A DNA stretch of 64,000 bases from Prorocentrum cordatum (GCA_963575745.1 CAUYUJ010014542.1:202001-266000), one strand, 5' to 3'; positions 29,201 through 37,963 are shown, counted from the first letter of the stretch. Notes: generated by a model not told the origin, from the sequence alone. Program-made: numbers and translations.

Positions 29201-31093
29201 ACCGCATGTATGACACTTCATAGTATTGCCAGAAGCGTCCCTAGGGTTGCCCCTCCGCCCTTTTCCCTTACCGGAGGTCCGCCTGTGACCCCGACCTTTG
29301 CCTCCGATAAGAACTTCTTCAAAAGCCATATCAGTTAAGGACGTGAGGAAAGCAGTAATACCCCTACCATGCATACGGCGTCTGCGACCCCCTTTGCCAC
29401 GACCCTTTCCAAATCGTTTGAAATGTCGGCGTACTGCACGTCTCACCTTTCTGACTGGTTTCTTCATAAAGCGCCTCCAACGGCGTTTTGATTTGCGATA
29501 AGCCATAAAGGCGGCTTCCGCTCTTTGTTGTTCAGAGAGGTGAGTGTCATCCGCTGGGTAGTCATTACCAGCAGAGACTATGCCATTGTGCTCATCGTCA
29601 GATGAGGTATCCGTGTCAGTGCCAGATTCAAACGGTGAGGGTGGCTGAGACCCTTGAGCGGATGACTCCGCTTGGCCCCAGAGGGTTGTGCCCGAGGGCG
29701 GGCTTGCAGTGTAGGCGGCGCCTGGCGAGTAGTTCGACCAGGCGTTCGCCTCAGCTGCCTCTGCCGATGCCTGGCCAGTCTGCCCTAAAAAGGCAGTGGC
29801 CTCGTTGGGCATATCGGCTGGGTCAGCCCAGGGATTTGGCTCGCCAGGACCAGCGGGTGACCCCGCAGTCGTGGCGTAGACACCTGCATGTGAGTGGTGC
29901 CCTGTGAAGATACCCGCTATGTTGCCAGGAGAGCGCTCGGCAACATGTCCGTAGTTCCTCATCCTGGTCAGCAGCCTGTCATAGTCTGCTTGTGTTCGGG
30001 GCATCTGATGATTGAAGGGCTCAAGCAGGTGTTGGGCTCGTGACGCGCCAACGCCTAACGCTCTGAAGAGAATCAGCGTTAGGATCTGAAAGTTGGGGAT
30101 GACAAAGCCAACAGAGTTAGCCTCGTCACGGGCCATCTCGAATCGAGCTAATACTGAGTCGATTCGCTCGCCCCTTTCGACGCGGAAGTCGATAAGGGCA
30201 GTGCCAGAGTTGAGCTGGCGCTCATCTTCCAGATTTTCAAATTTGGTGCTCAGTAAGTACAGTATATATGTTACTGCATCCGTTGGCTGTCCATTGACAG
30301 TTACACCATAATTGATGATCTGGGAGGGGACCTGCATGGCGATACGACGAGCCAGACCTTGAAGGCCTCGTTGTAGTGCTGCAGCTTGTTGTGGTGGTGT
30401 CATATTGCCACTCGTTACGTTTAACCATGCATGTACTTCGCGAACGTATTCGCGAAAAGGCGTAGTACCGGCAGGGTCCCATGAAGGGCCAGTAGTACGC
30501 GTGTCGTCCATCCCCTGCCGCATGTATCCCACAGCACATCCCATTATTACCCACAGAATGCCGAATATAGTTATCTTGATCCAATGCATGTGCATTTCGG
30601 CTTCGGTGATTGGTTTAGGCTGTGGTTTGTCAGGCTCTGGCGTAGTAGCCGTGAGGCGCCTGACTGGCACGGGATGCAGGTGGCCCCGCTGCGGGTAGCC
30701 CCGCAGGGTGACCACGTTCTCGATCGAGTTGCCGATTGGCATCTGGTGGAAGTCGGGAGTGAAGTAGCGCAGTGAAGTAGGAGAGAGCGTCTCGAGTTCG
30801 CGGGTTGCCCCGCTAGCTCGATCGCGGACTGGCTCCGCTCCTCGCAGAGCCGGCGCAACATGGTATTCCACCGTAGTAGTAGTCCACCAAGTTGTGCCGT
30901 GGATTACAGGAATCAGAGCGAGAGCCAGCCACACGAGAGTGTAGCCAGCTCCGCTACCAAGTCGAAAACAAGCTGGTAAGCTTAGGTATGTGTTACGCTT
31001 TAAGCGTTGCCATATCCCAGGCTTTGGCTCATATCGCATGAGCAAGAGAGCAAGACGAAGCATGGGATCTGGAGTAAAGGATAGGATGGGCAT
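25829..31093 (-). CDS. gag: Gag-like protein with two membrane-like segments and a CCHC knuckle
   Basis: The frame is open from 31201, inside the 5' LTR, but the first in-frame ATG is at 31093, also inside the LTR; later ATGs are possible. Two hydrophobic stretches, LVWLALALIPVIHG (about residue 90 of the open frame) and ITIFGILWVIMGCAVGYM (about residue 210, near 30570), look like membrane segments. A conserved-looking helical region (residues ~250-450) has the position of a copia capsid. A zinc knuckle C-x2-C-x4-H-x4-C is at 29215-29174, preceded by an Arg/Lys/Gly-rich tract. The C-terminal third is Ala/Pro-rich and then enters the first half of the Tpt1-like domain. At more than 1750 residues it is far larger than a usual copia Gag (about 300-450). 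Confidence 0.8.
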   Translation of the reverse strand: MPILSFTPDPMLRLALLLMRYEPKPGIWQRLKRNTYLSLPACFRLGSGAGYTLVWLALALIPVIHGTTWWTTTTVEYHVAPALRGAEPVRDRASGATRELETLSPTSLRYFTPDFHQMPIGNSIENVVTLRGYPQRGHLHPVPVRRLTATTPEPDKPQPKPITEAEMHMHWIKITIFGILWVIMGCAVGYMRQGMDDTRTTGPSWDPAGTTPFREYVREVHAWLNVTSGNMTPPQQAAALQRGLQGLARRIAMQVPSQIINYGVTVNGQPTDAVTYILYLLSTKFENLEDERQLNSGTALIDFRVERGERIDSVLARFEMARDEANSVGFVIPNFQILTLILFRALGVGASRAQHLLEPFNHQMPRTQADYDRLLTRMRNYGHVAERSPGNIAGIFTGHHSHAGVYATTAGSPAGPGEPNPWADPADMPNEATAFLGQTGQASAEAAEANAWSNYSPGAAYTASPPSGTTLWGQAESSAQGSQPPSPFESGTDTDTSSDDEHNGIVSAGNDYPADDTHLSEQQRAEAAFMAYRKSKRRWRRFMKKPVRKVRRAVRRHFKRFGKGRGKGGRRRRMHGRGITAFLTSLTDMAFEEVLIGGKGRGHRRTSGKGKGRRGNPRDASGNTMKCHTCGSTEHLRDQCPKGKGKGSVHLAQNSFMDDIDYIDYEFYVNPEAAPAAGSSTYYVMARYAEATVALEDYAVTLFDEFHGWDEVDEVAYNAWFGLPAGPPAGDEVSEAETVPATEEELTAVLAPQVIGMPLLPNPSWAGSEAGDADDEMRGHPAHSDSEEAEEDYKDMLQEQVSEAIRLLSAPAHQQITMNELLSHPGAARLRPYLDSDMSASQMLTALQALAGSPAEETPDATAGPPAWSMDVFMQGCDQMDINDLTMEQLNDIGYFRSPYQNVFMVQDSSEDSEDMRYAKRDRRPSPPRDSEHDDQRPMARGSASAGPARRRSRSAPRRPTHDESGYPYSTEHSVGVSAQHVPDWYIKWYPGYSMDTLRHWYSKEYCTKRDETGAIIRTKGGKTKTPEAWDKRAKKQEIINDRKTYRKQVCQCEPFKGHMRRCPMDRPSRSPHHGETPWNWSHGDDAGNVHDPNKEVPGGGKRITEADRVPMTEEVANIVRENWVQLPNDHRLKEWNRRFHKEAGSPAESSKEAGSPADAAPAAGSAEDDWIAVASAAESAAGTDHTELNEEWAAEDGSENPFPDGSACWYCSSSAQKWFCTRVIYRHENGKYKLAIKGTADIDQMRQVIHDHGQPEGPPRDPPGPQPGKGSRPPPRPKADSSSSPTPAKRHPSKSPEGTQGRAKARGIAKTDDLELEDPPGLSVTERRKAFAGPSTPMPPATQGDVKDEVRDKPKAAFRGDWTPTLHQPRLAPRPGSARMKAQPKPEAGMRSVRAEAAAKAKEDKGSAGPPAKAAPAATAGTPAEGTLSREERFKVLKEFGDRQKLTDDAVADQGHPNPGAESSAGAASSAAGSAGPPIKAAPAALAGPPVKAPPAAFAGPPAQGQPIMSVLRNIPLGAIEYWQGIEGKGPKRTINPRVTPDDTDRYEVINCPVRRNFECRNDWEREQQTVGNMLRDRPPLRVAQHKAELLKVMERFGMDPTLPREGQMTKVSIWFSTALRHSPYWKDGFSRHFEKISTFDPYDGWVVVDDLLTNWTENDQWKGYREMHEVLIKGRPHTSYVYWVLLNCCEMIDHHGMQKGRLQMKCVDDSMLLPPRFRPRHAGHSTSSEPRTATAVQASTVPSRCTSRSQHG
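30948..30959 (-). promoter_or_regulatory. Primer-binding site (initiator Met-tRNA type)
   Basis: On the sense strand the 5' LTR ends TGTTTTCGAC, then one T, then TGGTAGCGGAGC. Copia elements commonly prime from initiator methionine tRNA with TGGTATCAGAGC or TGGTAGCAGAGC; this differs from the latter at one position. The placement one base inside the LTR also fits and fixes the LTR boundary. Confidence 0.75.
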
Positions 31094-31244
31094 CGTCAAT
31101 GGAAAAGGTATTTTCCGATCTCTGATGCAAGTCGTGCGCCTCAGTGAGGCACAGTCATATATCTGGCCGGGCCCGGCTTGAGCCAGGCACGGCAGCGGCA
31201 CATGCTCGATTTATACCTCGCCTTTAACCTTCTCCGTTTAAAGT
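30961..31244 (-). repeat. 5' LTR of the copia element
   Basis: Same 284 bp as 14871-15154; the differences are a T/A at 31049, a T/C in the ATATATYTGG string near 31163 and a T/C near 31198. The minus-strand reading frame of Gag is open through most of the LTR, so the N-terminus may be LTR-encoded depending on the transcription start. Confidence 0.9.
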
Positions 31245-31254
31245 TCCCCCCCTT

Positions 31255-31610
31255 CCCGACGCTCCAAGACAAGCCAAGAGGCCCCCAAGATCGCCCTAAG
31301 ACGGCCCAAGAGGCCTCCAAGAGGGTCCCAAAACGGCCCAAGAAAGCGCAAAGACGGCCCAAGACGTCTCCAAGACGGTCCTAGAGGCGCCCAAGACGGC
31401 TCCAAGAGGGTGCCCAGATGCGGGACCCGACCTGACATGTCGAGCTCTCAGCCCTGAGAGGCTCCCAGGAGGCCCCAAGAGGCTCCAGGAGGCCCCCACG
31501 AGGCCCCAAGGAGGCCCCCAGGAAGCTCCAAGAGGCCCCCAAGCGACTCCCAACAGGCCCCCAAACTGCTCCCCAGAGACCCGAAAGAGCGCTCCAAAGA
31601 GACCCCACGA
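31255..31610. repeat. CCAAGANGGCC-type repeat block (copy 3)
   Basis: Same family as 7000-7525 and 14641-14815, beginning about 10 bp outside the 5' LTR. Together with copy 2 it suggests the copia element inserted into, or beside, such a block. Confidence 0.7.
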
Positions 31611-31635
31611 AGCATCCCAGGAATCTCACCCACGT

Positions 31636-31638
31636 CAG

Positions 31639-31669
<31 letters not shown>

Positions 31670-31725
31670 GTCGTCGTGTGACAGCACACCCGACGACGAC
31701 GATGACGACGACGACGACGACCACA
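31636..31725. repeat. (CGT)n/(ACG)n inverted array, large hairpin
   Basis: A CGT-rich left arm (about 31638-31676) and a GAC-rich right arm (about 31690-31722) are mutually complementary. They are joined by TGTG-ACAG-CACA, which itself pairs. The whole could fold as a nearly continuous hairpin of roughly 35 bp. Confidence 0.7.
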
Positions 31726-32030
31726 GCGCACTGAGCCAGCCCGCGCCGCCCCGCCGGTGGGCCGAGCCGCGCCCGCCGCCCCCATGAAGGCGGCACGGGC
31801 GCCCCTGGCCGCAACCTCACGCCTCGTGAGGCCTCCAGGGTCGGCGGCACCGGCCGTAAGGCCTTCGCAATATGAATACGCATGTGTTGGTTGCTTCTTG
31901 GTAGTATACTGCATGGTGCCCGGTGTCGTCTCCTTGGGCGCCCTCGTCTGCATCGCCGGCGAAATGATAGTAGGGGGTCCAGCCACTGGGAAACTGCATG
32001 TCATGATATATGTTTGGTTTGGACAGTGAT
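31726..32030. other. Unassigned spacer
   Basis: GC-rich then mixed sequence between the CGT hairpin and the GT-rich region. No feature is recognised. Confidence 0.35.
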
Positions 32031-32343
32031 GGACATGCTTCGTGGAAGCCGGATGCTCGGCTCATCTTGGCCGATGAGTCGTCTCTGTCGCTGTTGTTGT
32101 CCTCTGATGCCGAAACGCCGTAACGTTCGTATTGGTCGTCTTACCCTTGGGCTGTTGGCGCGTTCTCGTTCTTCTGCGTCGGTGGCATCGGCATCCGCGG
32201 TGGCTCGGGTGGGATGTGTTTGCGGCTGTCGTCGTGTCTTTTTTTTGTCGTGTTTAGCCTTATACGATTGAAGGTGAGGTTGGGTATAGCTTGCTCTGGT
32301 GGTAGCGTGTTCCTCGGACCGTTGTACATGAATCGCAACTCTT

Positions 32344-33886
32344 CTAGGTGGCCGTAGACGTCCTTCTCGATGTCGTACCGTTATGCAAGATGTTGAACAA
32401 ATGCGTAGTGCTCATCGTCTGGTAGTAGGTCGGCATGGAATCGGAAACCATCGTTTGTCTGTACGGACATCGGAGGGTCGCATGCGAATTGTGGTTCATG
32501 AGGGTGCGGTAGACGTCGGATGGCTGGGCCTGAATGTAGTTCGGGTTGCAGCCGTCGTAGATGACGTATTTGCTTGGGTAGAGCTCTGTGATGGGCGTAG
32601 GTCCGAGGCTTCTTGGGGTTGTGTCTGGTTGGCGATGTGAGCTCGTAGTGCGTTGGAGGTGTAGGGCCTGCGCGGCAACTGGGCTGGAAGCGCGCAGTGC
32701 CCCCCCCCCGCCCATTGGCTGAGCAGCTGGCATTAAAAATTTGGCAGCTTCTGCTAGTTCGACGTATTTGGGCTGCTCCGTACGCGACTGGCGGGGCGAT
32801 GCGGCGCCGGCTCGTTTCAAATACGCGCGCTGCCCATGGTGGGTGGAGGGTCGAGGCGCCTGACGTGCGTAGTGCGTCTGCGAAGTAGTTGGCAAGTGAG
32901 AGTAGCTCAGACCCTGAGGCGACGATGTGGCGTGAGTCTGTCATCGTGCATACGAATGCACGTGCTTCGTGTTTCTTTACGTCGTACTTGAACTTCGCGT
33001 GGATGGCGCAGCCCTCGCCCATCTGGGACTCGTACCTCTGGGTGCTCTGCTGGCAACATATATTATACAGTGTATATATAAAGCTATTTTCGGTGCCGTC
33101 CTCATTGAAGTAGAAGTATTTTAGTCGTGCCTTGTTTTGATCGGTGTCGCTGCTGAGCTGCTACCAGGTGCTGTGTAAGCGTGGTGCTTTGCGCAAACAT
33201 ATTGGCAGCTCCTCGCCTTCGATGAATGGCTGGTGGTCGGGTCTGTAACCGGTTTCCCTGCAGTGTGCGATTTCCTTTGGCCGTTGTGACCATTGTAATT
33301 CGACCTGATGGCGCGCGCATGGGTACATCCAGGCGGTAAGTGCTGACGCGAGTCGCTCGCGTAGCCGGTTGAAGTAGTTATTGCTGATGTCGGGTAGATA
33401 TGCAATTGGATGATGCGTCTCTCGCCTGGCCGTGGCCCAGCCTTTGCTGGTCGGTGCAGGCAGGTACTCGCGCCCTAGTCGTGGCGAGACGTAGACGAAG
33501 TGCTTCTCGCTGTCGGCCTCGGTGATCACGTCCTGTTGGTCTGGTTCGAAATGCGCGCGTTGTGGTTGAGCGCGTGCTGGGTCGCGCGTGGATGGGGTAG
33601 CCGTGAGTAGTAGATCGGGTATGTTGTTCCTGCCGTGAGCGCGGAATAGTGGAGGCGCGGACTCGTTTCCTCCATCAATGTACTGCTCGGTAGACCGTCG
33701 GTGCAGCGATTCGATCAGGTGCATGCACTCTTCGGCGATGTCGTCGCCCTTCTTGAGTGGCCATGTCACGTGGGCCGACAGCGAAGGTAAGTAGGCGAAC
33801 CGTGGCGCATTGGCCCATGCACTCTCCGAAACAACGCGAGCACTGCCGTCGGTCAGATTGTAGGGGGGCGGCGCCGGGGGCATCAC
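32344..33886 (-). pseudogene. Decayed minus-strand ORF, retroelement-like, unassigned
   Basis: Two long pieces share a frame (33886-33161 and 33022-32381) and a third continues in the -1 frame (32895-32344), so one ORF of about 500 codons appears broken by a stop and a frameshift. Pieces include YNLTDGSARVVSES, where TDGSA resembles the first RNase H motif, and EARAFVCTMTDSRHIV. No complete catalytic set is present. GT-rich composition on the plus strand matches the other decayed non-LTR regions in the window. Confidence 0.35.
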
Positions 33887-33899
33887 GCGGAATAAGCAT

Positions 33900-34620
33900 G
33901 CAAGGGCGAACGTGTCAGCAATTGACTTGAGTCCGATGGTAACGGAGACTGCGCGTTAGAAACGACACAGCTAATCTTGTCAATCGGCACACGCTTCATA
34001 AGTGTCCCCGGGTCCATGCACAAGCCTCCCCATCGACGTCTCTCCCCGAGGCATGCCTCTAAGGGCCCCCGTGCAGGGCATGAGGTTGCGAGTAATTATC
34101 TGCGACGCATGGGCAGCATGATGATGAACGAAGTCGGCTTCAGCCATGTTTGCATGCTGGGCCCCTGCATCAAATTTGAAAGCAGATTTACGGCGCTTGA
34201 AGCGAATTGACCGTCCGATACTTGTCGTGGGTGGACTTGCGAATGTTTTGTCGGCGCCAACAATTGTCTGAACAATGGGCATGCATGTCACTTGTTACTG
34301 GGGTGCCTGTCTCATATAAGGTCGCATCACGCATGTACCTCCTCGATGCTTCGCGGGCAGCCTTGTCGAGCTGGGCCTCTTCCCCAAGCGTGCCCCTGGG
34401 GGCTCCCATGCAGGGCATGAGGCAATAGTTAGTTGCCCGTCGTTCGCTGGCATGCGCTGGGCGTTGTCGCGCTGTGGCTGCGCGGTGTTGCCCGATGCCA
34501 GTGGCTTGTGCCTCTCCACCAGGTACGCCCTGTAAGGCTCCCATTCAGGGCATGGGGCTGCTTGTCGAGCTGCAGTCAAGTTAAGGTGCGCTGTTGGTCC
34601 ACTTTTACATAACAGCGAAG
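33900..34620. other. Spacer carrying three copies of a ~45 bp palindromic repeat
   Basis: The repeat pattern CTC(T)CCCC-AGGCATGCCC, then AAGGGCCCCCATGC, then AGGGCATGAGG occurs near 34036, 34379 and 34507. It recurs near 39850 and 40010. The CATGCC and GGCATG ends can pair. No coding region is supported. Confidence 0.55.
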
Positions 34621-34730
34621 TTTCGAGTGGTCTCAAAAGAGAGCATCATGACTCCCCAAGGGAGTCTGGGCAGATGCCCGACGGGTGCCCCGGGAATCCG
34701 GGGACTCCTTTTTTAGCCAACAGTAACGCA

Positions 34731-35095
34731 CTTCGTGGTCTTCGAGTTCCCAGAACTCCACTCCTGGGCATGATTCTGAATGCCCGGAGCCAACTGTAGG
34801 CCACTTCGTGTTCTTCGAGTTCCCAGAACTCCATTCCTGGGCATGATTTTAAATGCCCAGAGCCAACTGTAGGCCACTTCGTGGTCTTCGAGTTCCCAGA
34901 ACTCCATTCCTGGGCATGATTTTGTTTGCCCGGAGCCAACTGTAGGCCACTTCGTGTTCTTCGAATTCCCAGAACACCATTCCTGGGTATGATTTTAAAT
35001 GCCCGGAGCCAACTGTAGGCCACTTCGTGTTCTTCGAGTTCCCAGAACTTCATTCCCGGGCCACATTTTGAATGCTAAGGCATCTTGAGGCTGAG
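34731..35095. repeat. Five-copy tandem repeat, period exactly 73 bp
   Basis: CTTCGTGKTCTTCGAGTTCC begins at 34731, 34804, 34877, 34950 and 35023. Each unit contains CAGAACTCCATTCCTGGGC and GCCAACTGTAGGCCA. Adjacent units have no unique spacers, so this is not a CRISPR array. The minus strand is open across units only in rotating frames, as expected of a period not divisible by three. Confidence 0.9.
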
Positions 35096-37335
35096 GCAGG
35101 CTGAGGCTGAGGCAGGCTGAGGCTGAGGCTGAGGCTGAAGGCAGACTGAGGCTGAGGCTGGGACAGGCTGAGGCTGAGGCTGAGGCAGGCTGAGGCTGAG
35201 GCTGAGGCAGGCTGATGCTGAGGCAGGCTGAGGCTGAGGCTGAGGCTGATGCAGGCGGAGGCTGAGGCAGGCTGAGGCTGAGGCAGGCTGAGGCTGAGGC
35301 CGAGGCTGAAGGCAGACTGAGGCTGAGGCTGAAGCAGGCTGAGGCTGAGGCTGAGGCTGAGGCAGGCTGAGGCTGAGGCTGAGGCAGGCTGAGGCTGAGG
35401 CTGAGGCTGAGGGCTGAGGCTGAGGCTGAGGCCGAGGCTGAAGGCAGACTGAGGCTGAGGCTGAGGCTGAGGCTGAGGCTGAGGCAGGCTGAGGCTTGAG
35501 GCTGAGGCAGGCTGAGGCTGAGGCTGAGGCAGGCTGAAGGCTGAGGCCGAGGCTGAAGCGGCTGAGGCTGAGGCTGAGGGCTGCTGAGGCTGAGGCTGAG
35601 GCTGATGCAGCTGTGGCTGAGGCTGAGGCAGGCTGATGCTGCAGGCTGAGGCTGAGGCTGAGGCTGATGCAGGCTGAGGCTGAGGCAGGCTGAGGCTGAG
35701 GCCGAGGCCGACGGCAGACTGAGGCTGAGGCTGAAGCAGGCTGAGGCTGAGGCTGTGGCAGGCTGAGGCTGAGGCTGAGGCAGGCTGAGGCTGAGGCTGA
35801 GGCAGGCTGATGCTGAGGCAGGCTGAGGCTGAGGCTGAGGCTGAGGCAGGCTGAGGCTGAGGCAGGCTGAGGCTGAGGCCGAGGCTGAAGGCAGACTGAG
35901 GCTGAGGCTGGAGCAGGCTGAGGCTGAGGCTGAGGCAGGCTGATGCTGAGGCAGGCTGAGGCTGAGGCTGAGGCTGATGCAGGCTTAGGCTGAGGCAGGC
36001 TGAGGCTGAGGCCGAGGCTGAAGGCAGACTGAGGCTGAGGCTGAAGCAGGCTGAGGCTGAGGATGAGGCAGGCTGAGGCTGAGGCTGAGGCAGGCTGAGG
36101 CTGAGGCAGGCTGAGGCTGAGGCTGAGGCTGAGGCAGGCTCAGGCTGAGGCAGGCTGAGGCTGAGGCCGAGGCTGACGGCAGACTGAGGCTGAGGCTGAA
36201 GCAGGCTGAGGCTGAGGCTGAGGCAGGCTGAGGCTGAGGCTGAGGCAGGCTGAGGCTGAGGCAGGCTGAGGCTGAGGCTGGGGCTGATGCAGGCTGAGGC
36301 TGAGGCAGGCTGAGGCTGAGGCCGAGGCTGAAGGCAGACTGAGGCTGAGGCTGAAGCAGGCTGAGGCTGAGGCAGAGGCAGGCTGAGGCTGAGGCAGGCT
36401 GATGCTGAGGCTGGCTGAGGCTGAGGCTGAGGCTGATGCAGGCTGAGGCTGAAGCAGGCTGAGGCTGAGGCCAAGGCTGAAGGCAGACTGAGGCTTTGGC
36501 TGAAGCAGGCTGAGGCTGAGGCTGAGGCAGGCTGAGGCTGAGGCTGAGGCAGGCTGATGCTGAGGCAGGCTGAGGCTGAGGCTGAGGCTGATTGCAGGCT
36601 GAGGCTGAAGCAGGCTGAGGCTGAGGCCGAGGCTGAAGGCAGACTGAGGCTGAGGCTGAAGCAGGCTGAGGCTGAGGCTGAGGCAGGCATGAGGCTAGCG
36701 GCTGTGGCAGGGCTTGATGCTGGGATTGGTGAGGCTGAGGTGAGGCTGATTGCAGGCTGAGGCTGAGGCAGCCTGAGGCTGAGGTCGGGGCTGAGCAGAT
36801 GAGGCTTGAGGATGAGCCAGCTTAGGCTGAGGCTTGGACAGGCTGAGGTGAGGCTGATGCAGGAGGCTGAGGCCTTGAGGTGCAGCTGTGGTGGCGGCAG
36901 GCTGAGGCTGAGGCTGAGGCTTGTGAGGGGGGGATGCTGAGGGCAGGCTGAGCTGAGGCTGAGGGCTGAGGCTGAGGCTGCGTCTGAGGCAGGCTGAGGC
37001 TGAGGCAGGCTGAGGCTGAGGCTAGGGCTGATGCAGGCTGAGGCTGAGGCAGGCTGAGGCCGAGGCCGATGGCAGACTGAGGCTGAGGCTGAAGCTGGCT
37101 GAGGCTGAGGCAGAGGCAGGCTGAGGCTGAGGCAGGCTGATGCTGAGGCAGGCTGAGGCTGAGGCTGAGGCTGATGCAGGGTGAGGCTGAGGCAGGCTGA
37201 GGCTGAGGCCAAGGCTGAAGGCAGACTGATGCTGAGGCTGATACAGGCTGAGGCTGAGGCTGAGGCAGGCTGAGGCTGAGGCAGGCTGAGGCTGAGGCAG
37301 GCTGAGGCTGAGGCTGAGGCAGGCTGGCCCTGAGG
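35096..37335. repeat. GGCTGA hexanucleotide array with higher-order structure
   Basis: 2.2 kb of AGGCTG units with inserted GGCAGGCTGA and GAGGCCGAGGCTGA variants. A marker, GGCAGACTGAGG, recurs about every 130-180 bp (near 35140, 35311, 35441, 35711, 35889, 36023, 36178, 36331, 36481, 36638, 37070 and 37222), showing a higher-order unit. The Ser/Ala/Gln/Pro frame on the minus strand is a repeat translation. Confidence 0.95.
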
Positions 37336-37924
37336 CTGTGACTGCGACTGCCGTTGCCACTGCGACTGTCATCGCGAATGCGACTACGACTGCGAGAACA
37401 GCAGAATTCTACAACTGGATTCTCATCTGAATCTTAAGGGGAATGCTTCCAGATATGTCCCTACACATCGCTGTTAGGTTGCTTTGCCGGGATAATTACT
37501 GGGCTGCGCTGAGCAGTGCACTGTGCATCGCATAGACAGGCGCTGCGTCGGTCCGCAGAGCATTGGAGCCAAGAGCGGCACGGAAGGTGGGCACAAATAG
37601 CGAGGGTGCGCCGCTGGATCTTCCCAGGGGGTGGGGGGTGGGGGGCCTCCCACCCCCCGCCCTTTTCCCCGATCCGTCGTCGGCCCCTCCCCCCCTTTCC
37701 CGGTCCGTCGTCGCCCCCCCCCCCCCCTTTCCTGGCCCGTCGTCAGGGAACCCACCCACCCACCCCTTTCCCCTTTTCAAAAGGAGGGGGGGGTCCAGAC
37801 CACCCCCCCTACCCCCTTTTGGCCGCTAGATTCGACCCCCCCCTCCCCCCCTGTCGCCACGGCGCCATCTGGCTCTGGAACCCGGACCCCTACCACCTCT
37901 ACCACTACCACCCTGGCCACCCGC
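37336..37924. other. Spacer with C-runs
   Basis: Unique sequence to 37600, then C-rich tracts (37625-37850) with runs of up to 12 C. No gene is supported. Confidence 0.4.
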
Positions 37925-37950
37925 AACCCTAACCCCAAACCCTAATCCCT
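37925..37950. repeat. Short interstitial telomere-like motif
   Basis: AACCCTAACCCC, then AAACCCTAATCCC. These are three degenerate copies of CCCTAAA, the complement of the TTTAGGG telomere unit reported for dinoflagellates. Too short and degenerate to be a telomere here. Confidence 0.5.
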
Positions 37951-37963
37951 AGCTCCAAACAGT

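Larger units (their letters stand above)
15246..30838 (-). repeat. Family A mini-hairpins: 42 perfect 14-mers across the copia element
   Basis: Each is 5 bp stem + 4 nt loop + 5 bp stem. Plus-strand stems seen: GCGGG/CCCGC (most), GCGGC/GCCGC, GCGGA/TCCGC and GCGAG/CTCGC, so stem changes are always compensated. Starts: 15246, 15265, 15298, 17924, 19331, 19349, 19367, 19385, 20480, 20720, 20735, 21911, 22025, 22268, 22292, 22316, 22340, 23393, 23411, 23429, 23540, 23993, 24011, 24665, 24710, 25184, 25202, 26583, 26697, 26820, 26838, 26856, 27621, 27651, 28494, 28530, 28908, 29064, 29658, 29853, 30691, 30800. In 36 of 42 the sense-strand loop is GNNA (GCCA, GTCA, GACA, GAAA, GCAA, GCTA). Five more have 5 nt loops (21961, 25429, 28244, 28749, 30824) and about nine are imperfect. 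I noticed none outside this element. Confidence 0.9.
14871..31244 (-). mobile_element. 16.4 kb Ty1/copia-type LTR retrotransposon
   Basis: Direct terminal repeats of 284 bp (14871-15154 and 30961-31244) differ at only three positions. A primer-binding site lies just inside the 5' repeat. Domain order on the minus strand is Gag with a CCHC knuckle, Tpt1-like domain, RING-H2, aspartic protease, integrase, RT, RNase H. Integrase preceding RT defines the copia (Pseudoviridae-type) order. It is several times longer than typical copia elements (about 5 kb) because of accessory domains and low-complexity Ala/Pro-rich linkers. The near-identical LTRs suggest a young insertion, while internal frame changes suggest this copy may be damaged or uses recoding. 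No matching target-site duplication was seen. Confidence 0.92.

Noticed and set aside
14866-31249. Target-site duplication around the copia element
   Set aside because: The 5 bp outside the left repeat (CTTCA) and right repeat (TCCCC) do not match, nor do 4 or 6 bp alternatives.
34731-35095. CRISPR-like direct repeats
   Set aside because: Units are contiguous 73 bp tandem repeats with no unique spacers, in a eukaryotic genome with no cas genes.
35050-37212. 720-residue Ser/Ala/Gln/Pro frame
   Set aside because: Direct translation of the GGCTGA array with no start context or domain.
37925-37950. True telomere
   Set aside because: Only about three degenerate units, flanked by other repeats on both sides.
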